NCBI GenBank assembly: GCA_024704765.1
Contig: JAKMXF010000299.1
Location: 186,001-250,000, forward strand
Reading direction: 5' to 3'
DNA: 64,000 nt
DNA from: Oopsacas minuta
Taxonomy: Eukaryota; Porifera; Hexactinellida; Lyssacinosida; Leucopsacidae
In this document: positions 50,137 to 62,700 of the stretch, in pieces
Position numbering within the stretch: position 1 is the stretch's first letter
Layout of the letters: every line of letters starts with the position of its first letter
Notes under the pieces: model-generated
The model's database searches: none
Seen by the model: the letters and a program-made list of their open reading frames with translations, nothing else
Told to the model about the DNA's origin: nothing
Position numbers and translations under genes: made by a program

Positions 50137-51089
50137 ATTCAAATTAATGAACGAATATACTATTACAGAAATAAATATGAACTAACCAACACATACAAAA
50201 TAGATAAACAATGAACAACCAAACAATCAAGTAAGCAAATGAGAAATCATGCATACAAACAAATAAATAATGAATAAACAAACAAAACAAAACCAACGAA
50301 CAAACAAACCAACGAACAAACAAACAAATAAACAAACAAACAAATAAACAAACAAACAAACTAACTAACTACCACAATATATCTATATAGAATGCTACCT
50401 GGACTATAATGATGGAAATGCTAGCGAGTATCGATTCATGGGATACTATCCTCAGGAGCCTTACTATAGCATCTATAGTCCCTACTATAGAAAATTTGTA
50501 CATTATTTCCCTTACTTCCCTACCGGATCACCTGATCAAGTCTATAGTAAGTTAATTTATTGGTTATTCAATGTACAGTGGTGTTCGCCTATTATCAAGT
50601 TGGTTGTGTTAGTCAGATTCGTTTCATAATTTGCCAGTATACATGCGAATAGTGAATTGTCCCGATTTTTGGCGGTCAGACGCAGCCCCAAGCCTGCCTT
50701 CTAAAAAATCTGTGATCAACTTTGATATCCACCTTGTCCAACCCAGATATGAGGAATAACTATTTACATTTGTATATTGGAATGAGAAGAAATTATTTTT
50801 GAAATTTCATTCCACGTTTATTCAGGGACCTAAAGTATAGGCTCGAAAGCCCTTCATTCGGGCGAACACAGGCCTGAGCCCGGTTCGGTCAAACCAACCA
50901 AAAGTCCGAGCTTCAATGGACGGGTATCAGAACTCGGGCCGGGTTTCCTACCTTAACAGGCATTACTTGGCTCTGTTTGGCTAGAATGGAGTATATACCC
51001 ATTATACTAGTACCAATTAATTATTAATTATCATTTTAGTGTTGTGTGCTATGTCAGAGGAGGAGGGGCAGCAAGCTTATTGGCCAAAT
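49833..51089 (+). CDS. partial RNA-binding protein-like gene, three exons
   Basis: Exons 49833-49896, 50391-50546 and 51040-51089 join in phase. The first reads VETKRAQPKDGTVPRPKKPD, resembling the end of an RRM in Musashi/hnRNP A-type proteins (VExKRAxPK). The second is tyrosine-rich low complexity (GYYPQEPYYSIYSPYYRKF), as in tails of such proteins; the third gives CAMSEEEGQQAYWPN. No RRM RNP motif was found upstream in the window, and the terminal exon is uncertain (a short one ending near 51546 is possible). An alternative frame is also open through the first two exons. The call is tentative. Confidence 0.35.
50079..50136. repeat. (CAA)n microsatellite
   Basis: Nearly uninterrupted CAA/AAC triplets over about 58 bases within the intron 49897-50390. 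The apparent polyglutamine ORF over it is a repeat artefact. Confidence 0.9.
50160..50372. repeat. AAAC/AAAT-rich simple repeat
   Basis: Degenerate AAAC, AAAT and AACC tetranucleotide runs, densest at 50277-50362. It lies in the same intron as the CAA microsatellite. Confidence 0.8.
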
Positions 51090-51849
51090 GTAAGTCGTTT
51101 AACATTTACTTTATTACATTAATTAAACCAGGGATGTTAGTATAACTTCATAAGACTATTCTTTATGAATAATGAGAATTGCTTGCTTTGGTTAGTACGA
51201 ATTCTGCATATAAACAAATTCTAGGATCTCTTTGAGTTTGTGCTAATTAGTTTACACATTTTAAATGTGAAATCTTACTCAATAGATTATTGCACGGCCA
51301 ATTATGGCATAGGTAATTATTATCTTACTGAGCAACTGCTTGATGTAGCACGCTTGCTTCATTCAGGAAATACAATAGGATAAATATACAAAGAATACTT
51401 ATCAACCCTTTTGGGATCCTGGATTAGCCATGGATATTTCTTCAAATCCTAGTGTGAATTACACAATTATTTAGAGTTTTAATAGTTATATAATGAGCCA
51501 TAAATTCGAAATAATTGATTTGGATATCAATTCTAGGAAGCAAAGTGAAATACAAAGATTTTGACAATTTACACAGGAAAATATATTGTAAGTAGGGTTG
51601 GCAAGTATGCAGAGGAATTTAGATCTGAATTCCTCCAATTCTGTTCATTTCTATATGTATTTCTCTTTCTACCTTCTTTAACATTGTTCTTTCACTTTTA
51701 GGTATACTAGCTCTTAGAAGAATTATTTAGTTTAGTTTTCAGTTTTATTTAATTTTTATAATAATCAATATTCTTTTCATCCACTTTTATTTTCTTTAAT
51801 ATAAATTGGGTTCTTTTCGTCCAATGATTGAAATCGATTTAGAGAATAA
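51090..51849. other. spacer upstream of the small basic gene
   Basis: 760 bases, AT-rich. It may include a last exon of the RNA-binding-like gene (acceptor CTAG near 51537 followed by GAAGCAAAGTGA). Nothing else recognised. Confidence 0.4.
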
Positions 51850-52248
51850 ATGAGCTCAGAAACTTCAAAACGTAGGTTAGAAGTTACAGATCATAGTGAT
51901 GAAATATCTCCGAAACGAGCTAAACCTAGTGAAGAAGCTCAACCTGATGTATTACCAGCTAAAAAATGTGTTACACGCCCCAAGCCAAAACTAACTGTAC
52001 CTTACAGTCCTAATCTACGGACCTCATCTAGGCTCAGAAACAGAGTTGATGCAACGACGACCAGCGAAAACACCAAAGGAAAAGCGAACAAACCAATAGA
52101 GACTCAATTATCTCAACATAGTAAGGGCCTGCCTGATATGTATAAGAGCAAAACTACTCTAGCAGTGAGCCCTAAACTATCAACAAAAGCACGAGCGAAT
52201 GCCAGGAAAACAAAACAGGCAGCAAAGAGTAAAAAGACAAAATCATAA
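51850..52248 (+). CDS. small lysine-rich basic protein, TPX2-like motif
   Basis: 132 residues, single exon, ATG at 51850. Strongly basic throughout, with KRRLEVTDHSDEISPKRAKP at the N-terminus, a central KLTVPYSPNLRTSSRLRNR and a lysine/alanine-rich tail. The central motif resembles the LTVPxSPxF..R elements of TPX2-family microtubule proteins, but one motif is weak evidence. The composition also fits a disordered nuclear or chromatin protein. No intron is needed. Confidence 0.42.
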   Translation: MSSETSKRRLEVTDHSDEISPKRAKPSEEAQPDVLPAKKCVTRPKPKLTVPYSPNLRTSSRLRNRVDATTTSENTKGKANKPIETQLSQHSKGLPDMYKSKTTLAVSPKLSTKARANARKTKQAAKSKKTKS

Positions 52249-52708
52249 TTATAAATACAAATTCATGAACCTTTATTATTATTATTATTATTAATATTAT
52301 TATTGTTATCACTAGTACTATTCCATCCCACAGATCAAATTCATGTAATAAACTAACTGCAGTTATCACCGAAATCTCTCTTAATAGAAACTAAATAAAT
52401 TGGGTAGCTAAAATTTGTCCTGTAATGTGTGTAGAATTCCGCAAATAAATTAAATCTATAAATATGGTCGATCAGTAGCCGCATTGAGAGATCAAAAGGA
52501 AAACTGTGAAATGTAACTAAAATATTCAGAATCAAGTTGCAGTATGCAGACATAGTAAGTTTTCAAATATACCCTTGGTACAGACTAGATTAACTCAATA
52601 AATAAACCAAATGCAACTAGATTGCATAATTTACTTGATTACAGAGGAAATTCTACGCGATTTTTTGACCTTTCTAGCTTGAGAAACAACTATATACCCC
52701 AAATATAA
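52249..52708. other. spacer
   Basis: 460 bases between the basic protein and the coiled-coil gene. It contains an (ATT)n tract at about 52276-52305; nothing else recognised. Confidence 0.5.
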
Positions 52709-55700
52709 ATGGAGCGTTGTAAAACTACAAACAAAAATATGGTAAGTTTTGTGTTACAGAATTCTATCAACAATATTAGCTTTAATTAATGATGTGATTG
52801 TTAAATAATTCCTGAAATTGTATTAGTATTGACTGTCTGTTTGTGCAAGAGGGACAGTTATGCAGTGCTAGTTTGCAAAAAATGCACTGAAATTTGTAAA
52901 TTATTTGCTAAGGAGCTTAATTCAGAGTCTTTGTAGTTATATTTCAACACGCTATCATTTTGAACGTTCTGTTTATAGAGTCTGGTAGAATTGATGTATC
53001 ATTTCAAAGAGGAACACAGACTTAGAGAACAAGCAGAAGCTGCTTTAGTAAAAGCAAATAGAACGAGTCACAGGTAATTATTTCATTCAATTGGGCTTAG
53101 AAAATGAATTTTAACTTATAATTAATATTGCTAAAACACAAACCGGGCACTATTTGGAGAATAATTCCACATGAATTGTCTTCTATGATTCCTTACTGAG
53201 GATGAATTCAGGAAATTGAAGCTGAATTCTGACTTCACACTTATACGAGTCATCAATAAATTTGACACTTAGGTCAATTCCAATTATCTTTGTTTCGGTG
53301 ACAATGAAGAAACTTGTTTGATTAGATAAAAATATATTGATTATAGAATATTCTATTGTAACAGTAAGGACATATACCCTAGCATGAGAAGTCGTATTTT
53401 ACAAGTACCCAATTCTTTTAGATATCAGCAGGTGGCGAATGAGTACAGAATACAAATCGAAAAGTTAGTTTTACAATATATGTATATTAACTGTAATTAT
53501 TTTACATACAAATTACTCGAAATATTCGAGCGTTTACATAAAAACAAGACTGACTCCGGTTACCTATACAATATCTACCTGTAAATTGATGTAACCATAA
53601 GTGAGTTAAAGTAGAAGGGAATATTTAAATTCATTAGTAGGCCACCAAATAAACATTGTTTCATAAGTAAAAATAACTTGGAAACCATTAAATGCCATAT
53701 TTGTAGAAACCTTAATTGTATTTTTTGAAATATTATTAATTAACATGGACTGCGTTAATATGCTGCTTCAGAGTATCTTCGTCATGATAAACACGTCTGC
53801 ATGTATCGCATACAACCTGCATAGAATGGAAATACGACATGTGTAAAGTAAATGTGTGTTTGAAGGCGAGAATAGCTTTACATTTCTTGCACGGCCAATT
53901 AAGGTCCCCGAATTTTCTGTTGTGATCTATAGGGAGAGGATCTGCTACTTTCTCTATAATTTTTTTCTCCTGACTCTGTTCTGGAGCTAAATCTGCAAGC
54001 TATAAGAATATTTAATGAAAACTATGTTTACGTATAAATACATTTGCTTACAATTGCTGCTTTGACTGCTGGAGGGAAACCATGATAAAATGAGAAGATA
54101 TCATTCCCAGAAGTACCTGTAGCATTTGTTCTAACCCTTTTGGTAGCTCCTTCTTTAGAGATATCATCTGCTAACACTCTTCTCTTTACCTCTTTAAGTT
54201 TAACAGATTTTTGTGGATCTTGAGAAGAACCAGCTTCATCCAAATCTTTCCTGAAATATTGATGAACATTCCCTGTTTCTCTTAATCCTATCATTTTATG
54301 TGTAATATTCAAATGTGTAATTACACCATTCTCTGATTTAAAATATTTCTGACATTGAAGACATTGGTAAGGTTTAGTATCCACATGTGTGATTAAATGT
54401 GATTTGAGAGCTGCTGGAGTTTTGCAAACCTTTCCACATGTTTCGCACCTGAAAACATTGCAAAATAAATTCTGTTTTACTATGAAAATTAAGCACTTTT
54501 TTACATATTTATTAAAATCAATTTTACTGTTGTATTATACGTATTACTTGTTCTCTTTAGGAATTTGTACTATCCCAGTTTCATTTAATTTCTTCCCAGT
54601 TATTTCAGATTTTCCATGTCCTATTGGAAAAGGATTCTCATCGCCTAATAGCTTATCAGGAACATCCTTTAAAATTGTGATTGGAGTATCATTTAAAATT
54701 GGGAAAGGAAGTATCGGTTTATATATTTCTGGGGAGATACTTAGTATATGCCTTCCACCCTTTTTCTCCATCTGATCCTTGATTGATTTTGGTAAACATA
54801 GTTGTGGAAATGGCTTGATTGGTGATTTTCTGTTATATTTTATTTCTTCAGTGCACTACGAACAAAATATACATAAATTCTAACTTATATTATACAAACA
54901 AACTTACTAATTACCATTATTGGTGTTTTCCTTTGATGGTTATCGAAGGGAACCTTTTTCGGTGTCTTAAAAACGAATTCTGCGTAAATAGTTTTCGCAG
55001 GCGGGACTAAAGATAAGTCCAATGGATTCATCACTTTTTGAGGATTGTTCTCTAAAGACTCTTTGACTTCCATATATGGAAACTATTATTGTAAATGGTA
55101 AATATTCATAATTATTTACAGTCAACTCCTGTTATAACGAATGTCGGTTATATCGAAGTCATTATAATTATCGTGGTCTCTTGAGCTTAAATATAACGGT
55201 AGTTGACTGTACATATTTCTATCAACGTTTTTATTTGTAGCTTAAACGCATTAACACACGACTTTTTATGTCAGCGGACAAAACTAGAGCAGGTTGTTAT
55301 AGAGAGGAATAAAATAAAGGCTCGTTATGAGGTAACCATATATTTGTACTATTTCCCCTACAATAATCAAGATTTAAATAATCGTTAGGATAAATTCGAA
55401 GTAATGGAACAGGTGATAAATGAACTTAAGCAACAGCTACAACATAAGGTAACTTGTTTGTGGATAACTCCATCTACTCACGTATATAATAACTGAATTT
55501 TAAATATGTAATTCGTAATCTCAAGCCCTATGAAAATTTATAAAACTCCTGGAGTATAGGTCCAATTCGTAATTAAGTTATAAGAGTTCTTTATGTCAAA
55601 GTTTAATATTATAGAGAGACTCTTTGACAAACAAGAGAGTAGCCGTTTTCCAGGAAAAGATACATTGTCTAGAGGTTAGAACAGATTGATATTGATAATT

Positions 55701-57095
55701 AGTGATGAATAATTTACTTATTGTGTTATTTATAGGAAGAGAATGATATGCTACATGAGAAACTTTGGAGATTGAAGAGAAGGTATGTAGATAAGTCTGT
55801 TTCGGTGAGTTTTCCTATGTTTTTGTCTTTAAGAAAATCCATATTTTAATAAGGTCTATTCTCTAGACTGATGAACTAGATGGGAAAAACTATACAGCTG
55901 AACAAGTAAGTACTATCAAGTTTACCCTCGTTAATCTGTACGAAACAGCTGTAGTTTCAATTGTTACAATTCTATTCGGAATATCGTGGGTATACTGTAA
56001 TAACCACATTTATGTGTATAAAAAACGCTCTTATAGGTTGCAACTAGTTTAAATTTGAAATATGACTTTAGTGAGAAAGATAACTTTTCTGAGGGGTTTG
56101 AATATTCAGATGTAAGTTAGTAAATATTTCAAATTTGTATGTTATATATTCAATAAATTCATAGAACAAGAACTATAAACATACCAGACATGGACAGAAG
56201 GGGAACTTTAGTTCATTATCAGCTGATTCAAATGATAATTCCGACACAGAAGTATCCGACTTACTGAATGAATGGAAACACAAGAGCATTGTACTAGCTG
56301 AACAGAAACAACAGCTAGCAGCAAAATTACAACAAGTTAGATTGCATTTTCATTTTATCTAAAACATACATTTATAATAATTATCTATAGTTAGAAGATG
56401 AAAGGAGGTCTGAGAGTAGTTCATCTGGTCATGTTCCAGAGATTCCAAGTAAATCATTCAAATACACTGATTCTAACTCTACAAACTTTACACCTTCGAT
56501 GACAATCTATAGACATGATGATGAGGTAACAATATAGATAAATAATCACAAGTAAATAATACGAATACTTCACCAGTCACTGTTTATCGATTAGGTGTTC
56601 CTACCTACTACCTCGAATTGTCCAGAATCTACACCATTAACTGAAGTAACTGCTTTGGAATCAAAATGTGCAGGTCTACCACAACACAATGATATCAATG
56701 CAAGTTGTCTAGCTAGGAGAGATGTATCCAGACACTGTTCTTCTCTAGACAGTCTACTCCCGTTGAATGGTAGAACAGTTGAGTTATTTAACTCTGATGA
56801 TTCATACGATCCTGAAATGGGATTACTAAACGAACACCTGTACAATCTACCGGATCATAAATTGACACCGGCAGTTCGGGAGAACTTAATTCACATCCGT
56901 CTGACAAAGTATGGTGATGATGTTCTAACACAAAGTGCCCCTGGAAGAATATCTCTAATGAATTTTGTACGAGATGGTGGATATGCTGCAGATGAACGTG
57001 AAGAGACAGAAGCAATCGATTCATTCAATTTTCTAAAAGATTTATCAGAAGTATCTTCTGAACAAGGTGTATACTCTAGTGATGGATCCCCTTAA
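52709..57095 (+). CDS. unrecognised coiled-coil protein, eleven exons
   Basis: Exons 52709-52741, 52979-53073, 53365-53463, 55241-55331, 55389-55448, 55736-55804, 55867-55905, 56037-56111, 56165-56335, 56391-56525, 56595-57095 join in phase, about 455 residues. The N-terminal half is charged and heptad-like: MYHFKEEHRLREQAEAALVK, KLEQVVIERNKIKARYE, MEQVINELKQQLQH, ENDMLHEKLWRLKRRY; a further helix is AEQKQQLAAKLQQ. The C-terminal half is serine-rich and disordered, with a more conserved-looking block SLDSLLPLNGRTVELFNS and LTPAVRENLIHIRLTKYGDD. I do not recognise the family. A zinc-finger gene lies on the other strand in intron 3 (53464-55240). Confidence 0.62.
53736..55073 (-). CDS. C2H2 zinc-finger protein
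   Basis: Four exons: 54915-55073, 54548-54855, 54052-54448, 53736-53999, all in phase, 375 residues, ATG at 55073. Residues 1-150 are proline-rich and disordered. Exon 3 has two classical fingers (CETCGKVCK to HLITH, then linker VDTKPYQC and CLQCQKYFKSENG to HLNITH). Exon 4 has two more degenerate ones (CKKCKAILAFKH to HMSYFH; CDTCRRVYHDED to HINAVH). A C2H2 array implies nucleic-acid binding, probably nuclear; the target is unknown. The whole gene is antisense within intron 3 of the coiled-coil gene. Confidence 0.78.
55119..55209. mobile_element. family-A MITE, short copy
   Basis: 91 bp with inverted ends CAGTCAACTCCTGTTATAAC and complement of AACGGTAGTTGACTG, flanked by TA. It lies between the zinc-finger start codon and the next coiled-coil exon, 31 bases from the latter's acceptor. 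Confidence 0.78.
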
Positions 57096-57359
57096 CAAAT
57101 ATTTATATTCTCAATGCTGTATGGTGCCTTTTTAGATAATTTGTTTAGGAGTTTAAATATCATCAATCAATAACTAACATCATCCATCATGTGTTTCGAC
57201 ATTGAGTGTTGAATGCAAATCTATTCTTAGATTGATTAGCTGTTTTATCTACGTCATCCAACACATTCAGTGTTATTATATTATGCTCATCATTATACCC
57301 TATTCCATGAATTTCTTGTATAAATACACGAATAAATTTAATTGGAATATACAAATCGA

Positions 57360-59600
57360 ATGAGTATAATTTTCCAAATCGCTCTCCTAACAACTCTACT
57401 ATTGGTAGTAGAAAGCAGTGATGGTGCGTTGAATTATGAATTCTCAACTTCTCTCCATGCTAAGTACAATCTTTACTGGAATAGGCCAGCTGATGGGAAA
57501 ATATGTATGGCAGTTCAAGTGGAAACGTTAGGATGGGTTGGCCTAGGATTCTCTCCTAACGGAGGTATGATAGATTCTGACATTATGATGGCATGGGTGA
57601 TTGATGGGCAGGTTACTCTAACAGACAGATATGCTGTGAGTGAGAGTCTACCTGAGTTAGACCTGCAGCAAGACTTTGAGTTAATTGAAGGCTATGAAGA
57701 GGATGGGAAGACTACCATAGAGTTTTGTAGGTAAGTTGTTGTAAATTTTTATCCATATTAGCATATTAGGACAGCATCAGCTAGTATATTTCGTATAGGA
57801 AGCTAGAGACTTGTGATGAAGATTATCGAGATCGTAACATAGTAGCTGGTACTACAAAAGTTGTATTCAGTTGGAACAACAATGATCCTAACCCTAATCC
57901 TTTACAACATGGGACAAGAGGTACCATGAATGTTAATTTTATTGGTGCGCCAAGGCCCGAATTCTATCCAAGTGATTTACCAGCTGATACACAAATATTA
58001 GAATTCAAAATGGGAAATATAACTATCCCTCATGATACTGACACAACATACTGGTGTAGAACTCTACGATTGGACCAACCAGCTACAAAGCATCATGTTA
58101 TACAAATAGGTAAATAACTAAGGTTAATTATAATACAGTGGCGGAGGAAATAGATATATAGCTTGATTAGTCTGACCGCTATTCAATAATCATACAGTAT
58201 TGCAATTGTAATATGTACTCTCAATTTATGCAAATTCCGTAAATATGTAAATTGTTTAGGTAGTTATTTAGACTCAAGAACATTTTCATACTTACACCAT
58301 GTTGTATTATACCAATGTATGGGAACGATTGCAGAAATGGATGGAAATTGCATTGGTTCCAATGGTTTAATTGCTACACATCAACTGGATCTAAAATGCC
58401 AAGGTACAGTGATTAGCACATGGGCAGTAGGAGGTTCTGATGTACTTATTCCACAGGCCGTCGGCCTACCTATTGGACCAGATGAAGAGTATGACACTGT
58501 ACTGTTAGTAAATCACTATAACAATCCTCAGTTAGATGAAGGAATAGTGGATAATTCAGGATTCATATGGTACTATACTGCAGAGTTGAGGACACACGAT
58601 TTGGGTATATTTTATTTAGGACATACATTTACCGAGAACCTGAGTATTCCTCCTAAAACAGACAACTTTCTTGTACAAGTATACTGCCCGAATGAATGTA
58701 CATCTAGTTGGCCACATGATCTTAATATAATAGCCTCCTTACTGCATACACATTATACTGGATTTGCCATTTGGACACAGCTAATAAGAGATAATAAAGA
58801 GATTGAACTTATTGATAGCAATCAGAATTATGATCCTGATTTCCAGGTAAGCATCTAGAATAGTACATGTACTTTCGTTTAGAAATTAGCTAGAAATCAT
58901 ATACACTGTGGAACTTCACCCTGTATAAAATTTAAATAGTTTCGCGAGATAGGTCGTATATTAATTTACAAAATTTCAGGAATATCTCTACTTCGAAGAT
59001 CCAATTGTTGTGAAACCTGGGGATGAGTTCATAGTGAATTGTCTGTACCAGACTCAAGACAAAGATAATTTTACGTTTGGAGGACGATCTGCAAAAGAAG
59101 AAATGTGTTTCAATTTCCTCTACTATTATCCCAGAGTAACTCAGTCTTATTGTAGTATGAATTATCTGAAAGAAACTGCATTCAACTCAGCATTGGAATC
59201 ATTACAATGCAATAACGTAGATGTAGATGGAGCTACAACATATGAAGAGCTAGAAAACAGAGCGATGAATATCGATTGGACAGAAAAAATATCAAATACT
59301 CTGGAAATTGCTCAGAGTGTCAATCCAAATGGAGTTCTTGTATTTTGCAATTATAACTCATTCATAGTTAATATTCCTAAGCCTGGCGTAGACTACGAGG
59401 TATTCCATAATCGCTATGACACATGTGGAAGATATAACGGTACATACTATCCAGGGGGAGAGGATGCTAATTACTATTATGACTGTGATACTAATCAGCC
59501 TTACTTTGATCCAATTGGTCCTACAGACTCAGCTGCTGGTCTAACCCTACTTCCTGTTGTGATGTGGATGCTAGTTACAGCTGTACTCTCTCTTTTCTAA
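57360..59600 (+). CDS. MOXD1: DBH-like copper monooxygenase (MOXD1-like)
   Basis: Member of the copper type II ascorbate-dependent monooxygenases (DBH/PHM/MOXD1), which hydroxylate small substrates in the secretory pathway. Four exons: 57360-57730, 57799-58109, 58260-58846, 58980-59600, in phase, about 629 residues. ATG at 57360 opens a signal peptide (MSIIFQIALLTTLLLVVESS). A DOMON domain follows (GWVGLGFSPNGGMIDSDIMM). The catalytic core shows CuH-site histidines in YLHHVVLYQC, the CuM-site His-x-His in LLHTHYTG and its methionine in EEMCFNF. The C-terminus is hydrophobic (LTLLPVVMWMLVTAVLSLF), suggesting a membrane or GPI anchor as in MOXD1. The true substrate is unknown for MOXD1 relatives. 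Confidence 0.92.
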
Positions 59601-59799
59601 AGTATCTCATATAATTAGGCGATTAGTGCATTAGTATACAAGTCAGAGTAACAAATATTTTACTCAATATTATCAAAATTTTCAATTGTGTGACTGTCTG
59701 GAATTGTATTAAATTATCCGTATTTATGCTAATATTCTCAAACGATATATTTATATTATTCTTGTTGAATTACAATCAGCCAAAAAATTAATTTCGAGT

Positions 59800-62700
59800 T
59801 TATTTTCTTACTCGCTGTCTTGAAATTCTCCAGGAATTAGGTTCTTCATATCTGTTATAGAGAGGCTCAAGTTTTTCTTGTCGCTTTCGTTTACTTAATT
59901 TAGTTGGATCGCCAAACTTATAAAAAGCTGGTGCAAATTCAACAAGCCACTTAGGATCAACAGCAGTATTTTCTCTCATGTACTCTTTGGTAGTTAGCAC
60001 TAGCTCATGGTAGAGTATCCAATCAGGCTGTCGGTTGTAGAGGGAGGAGGAGGGATGTATATACACACTCTGATTATCTGTTAAAGTTTTGTAACCTTCC
60101 TGGGGGTCTTTTCGCGCGGAATTTCGGAAAAATCCGCTACAAATTGCTTTTTGTACTTTAGATACATCTTTCCCACAAGAAACTACATCTAGTTTATGTC
60201 TATCCATTATACCAAGCATTTGTTTGCGAATATCGTCAGCTCTGCGTAAAGATCTAGCTTGAACGAAATTCTCATAACACCAACTATTAGACATACGGTT
60301 ATTCTTCCAGGCGTTATAAACCGCGAGTAGAGTGAGATGATCGCCTTCAGGCTGATGGAAATTAGACTTTTTCTGATCAGCAACTGCTTGTTTATCTTTC
60401 GGTCGATAATAAACATTTTGAACAGATAACATTGACACAATTGTCAGTACTTCTTCACTACAGCCTAAATGTACGGATTGTATCAACATTTTAGACAGAG
60501 GCGGTTCTAATGGAAACTCTGCCATTCTCCTTCCTAATCTCGTCAACAGACCTTCATCGTCCAAAGCAGATAGAGAATGTAGCTGTTCCATAGCTAATAT
60601 CATCGTATCCATTGGTGGCGGGTCCATGAAATCAAAAGCGAGTAAATCATTAATACCCAATGCTTTCAATGACAATACAGTACTAGCTAGATTAGTACGT
60701 TGTATTTCCGGCACAGCTGTAGGTAACATTTCATCTCTATAAGCACGTTCTGTATAAAGTCTATAGCATTTACCGGGACCTGTTCTACCAGCTCTACCGG
60801 AGCGTTGCTTTGCTTGTGCCTGCGAAATGGGAGTGATTACAAGCGCATCTAAACAGCTCTTTGAATTGTATACTTTCTGTTTTACAAAACCTGGATCAAC
60901 TACGTAATATATCCCGTCTATTGTGAGAGAAGTTTCCGCGATATTAGTCGCGATTACAACTTTTCGAGAGCCAATTGGTGCTGGATCAAATATCCTAGTT
61001 TGCATTTCACTAGGCAATGCAGAATACACAGGTAAGATAATCAACTCTGGTACCTCAGGGCCAATGAACTTCATCCTTTCATATAGTACTTCACATGCAG
61101 TATCGATCTCTTCCTGCCCAGTTAAAAACAACAGAATATCACCAGGCGGTTCTTTTAAATGAATTTGTAATACAGATATCAGGGCAGCGTCCAGATAATC
61201 AGGTTCAGGATTCTTAGTGTATAAAGTCTCCACAGGGAAAGCTAAACCAGGGATTGTAAATATAGGAGCTTCATGGAAATACGAGCTGAATTTAACTGCA
61301 TCAAGTGTAGCTGACGTCACGATTAATTTTAAATCAGGTCTTCTCTTAACAGCCTTCTTCAATAAACCAAATAACACATCTGTATTGACGGTTCTTTCGT
61401 GTGCTTCATCTAACATTATAACTGAGTAAGCGAGAAGATCAGAGTCAATTAAACTCTCTCGTAATAACATTCCTTCTGTCATGTACTTGATAATAGTGTC
61501 ATTAGAAGTACAGTCTTCAAAACGAATCGTAAAGCCAACCTACGAGAAAGATAAGTTATAATTGAGATATAAATTATAAACTTGCCAACAACTTTGTTGG
61601 CAAGTATAATTCACGACATAAAATGAGATCTGTAGTATAAGAATATAAACTTACTTGTTCCCCTAATCTACATCCAAACTCTTCAGATACACGTTTAGCT
61701 ACGCTAGTAGCAGCTACTCTCCTTGGCTGTGTACAACCAATCCTTCCTTTCTTAGTGAACCCTTTCTCAGAAAGATATTGTGTTATCTGTGTAGTTTTAC
61801 CAGATCCTGTAGCTCCTATCACTATCAATATTTGATGCTTTACAATGGCTTCAATTAAGCTATCTTTAAGACGATAAATTGGTAGAGATTTTCTCTGTTC
61901 AATAATACTAAGACTTGTCTTCTTTCCGTATGAAACTTTATTCCCTCCGTATGAAGCTTTCTTCCATTCAGGCAGTTCTCCTGGACCAGTTCCTGTATTC
62001 TTAAGGTCCTGAGCGAAATATCTATCTCCTCCTTCTGGTATAGGATCTAGCCAGGACTTGTTGACGTCATGGACTACACTCTCTTGTTCGGATTCTCGTT
62101 TAGCTTGACGAATTTCGCGACGTTCTTTCGCAAGAGCACTCTGAGTAACAGCAGCTCTTTGTAGAGATCCGTCTGGATTCTTAATAATCTTTACTGGCGA
62201 ATGGATAGTCGTTAAGCGGGTTTGTCCTCTTAAAAATGGTGGTTCATCTTCTACAATTTCTATAAAGAAGAAATCTACAGTCAACTCCTGTTATATCAAA
62301 CACGGATATATCGAATTCTGAATTTTACAAATATGGTCCCAAACAGTCAAGTAACATAAATTACGTTGGTTTTATCGAAGTAATTATCGTGGTCCCTTGA
62401 GCTTCGATATAACGGGAGCAGGCTATATAATATTTTATATTAATGGTGTATTTACATATATTCCTATATCCTTACCAATATCAATATCCTCTTCAGAATC
62501 ATCCTGATTATCAGCTCGTAGTATACCAGTCTCCTCGTTATACCAAGGCAGATCCTCTAACTCCATTACTCCAGCTGCTACAAGTTGTTTCAACTCCCAT
62601 TTCTCAGGACTTGTACATCGTACTCTCTGTCTACCTCCTCCACCTGTCCAGGCTCGTTGTGCAGAATTTGGTACCTCATCATCTTCATTATACTCCGGAT

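Noticed and set aside
49950-50147. Polyglutamine ORF over the CAA repeat
   Set aside because: Artefact of a microsatellite within an intron.
50144-50359. Minus-strand hydrophobic ORF (FVCLFVCLFICLF)
   Set aside because: Complement of the AAAC/AAAT simple repeat.
49833-50546. Alternative frame through the RNA-binding-like exons (WRRNVLNQRM, then NATWTIMMEML)
   Set aside because: It is open across two exons but becomes a cysteine/arginine run in the third and has no family resemblance.
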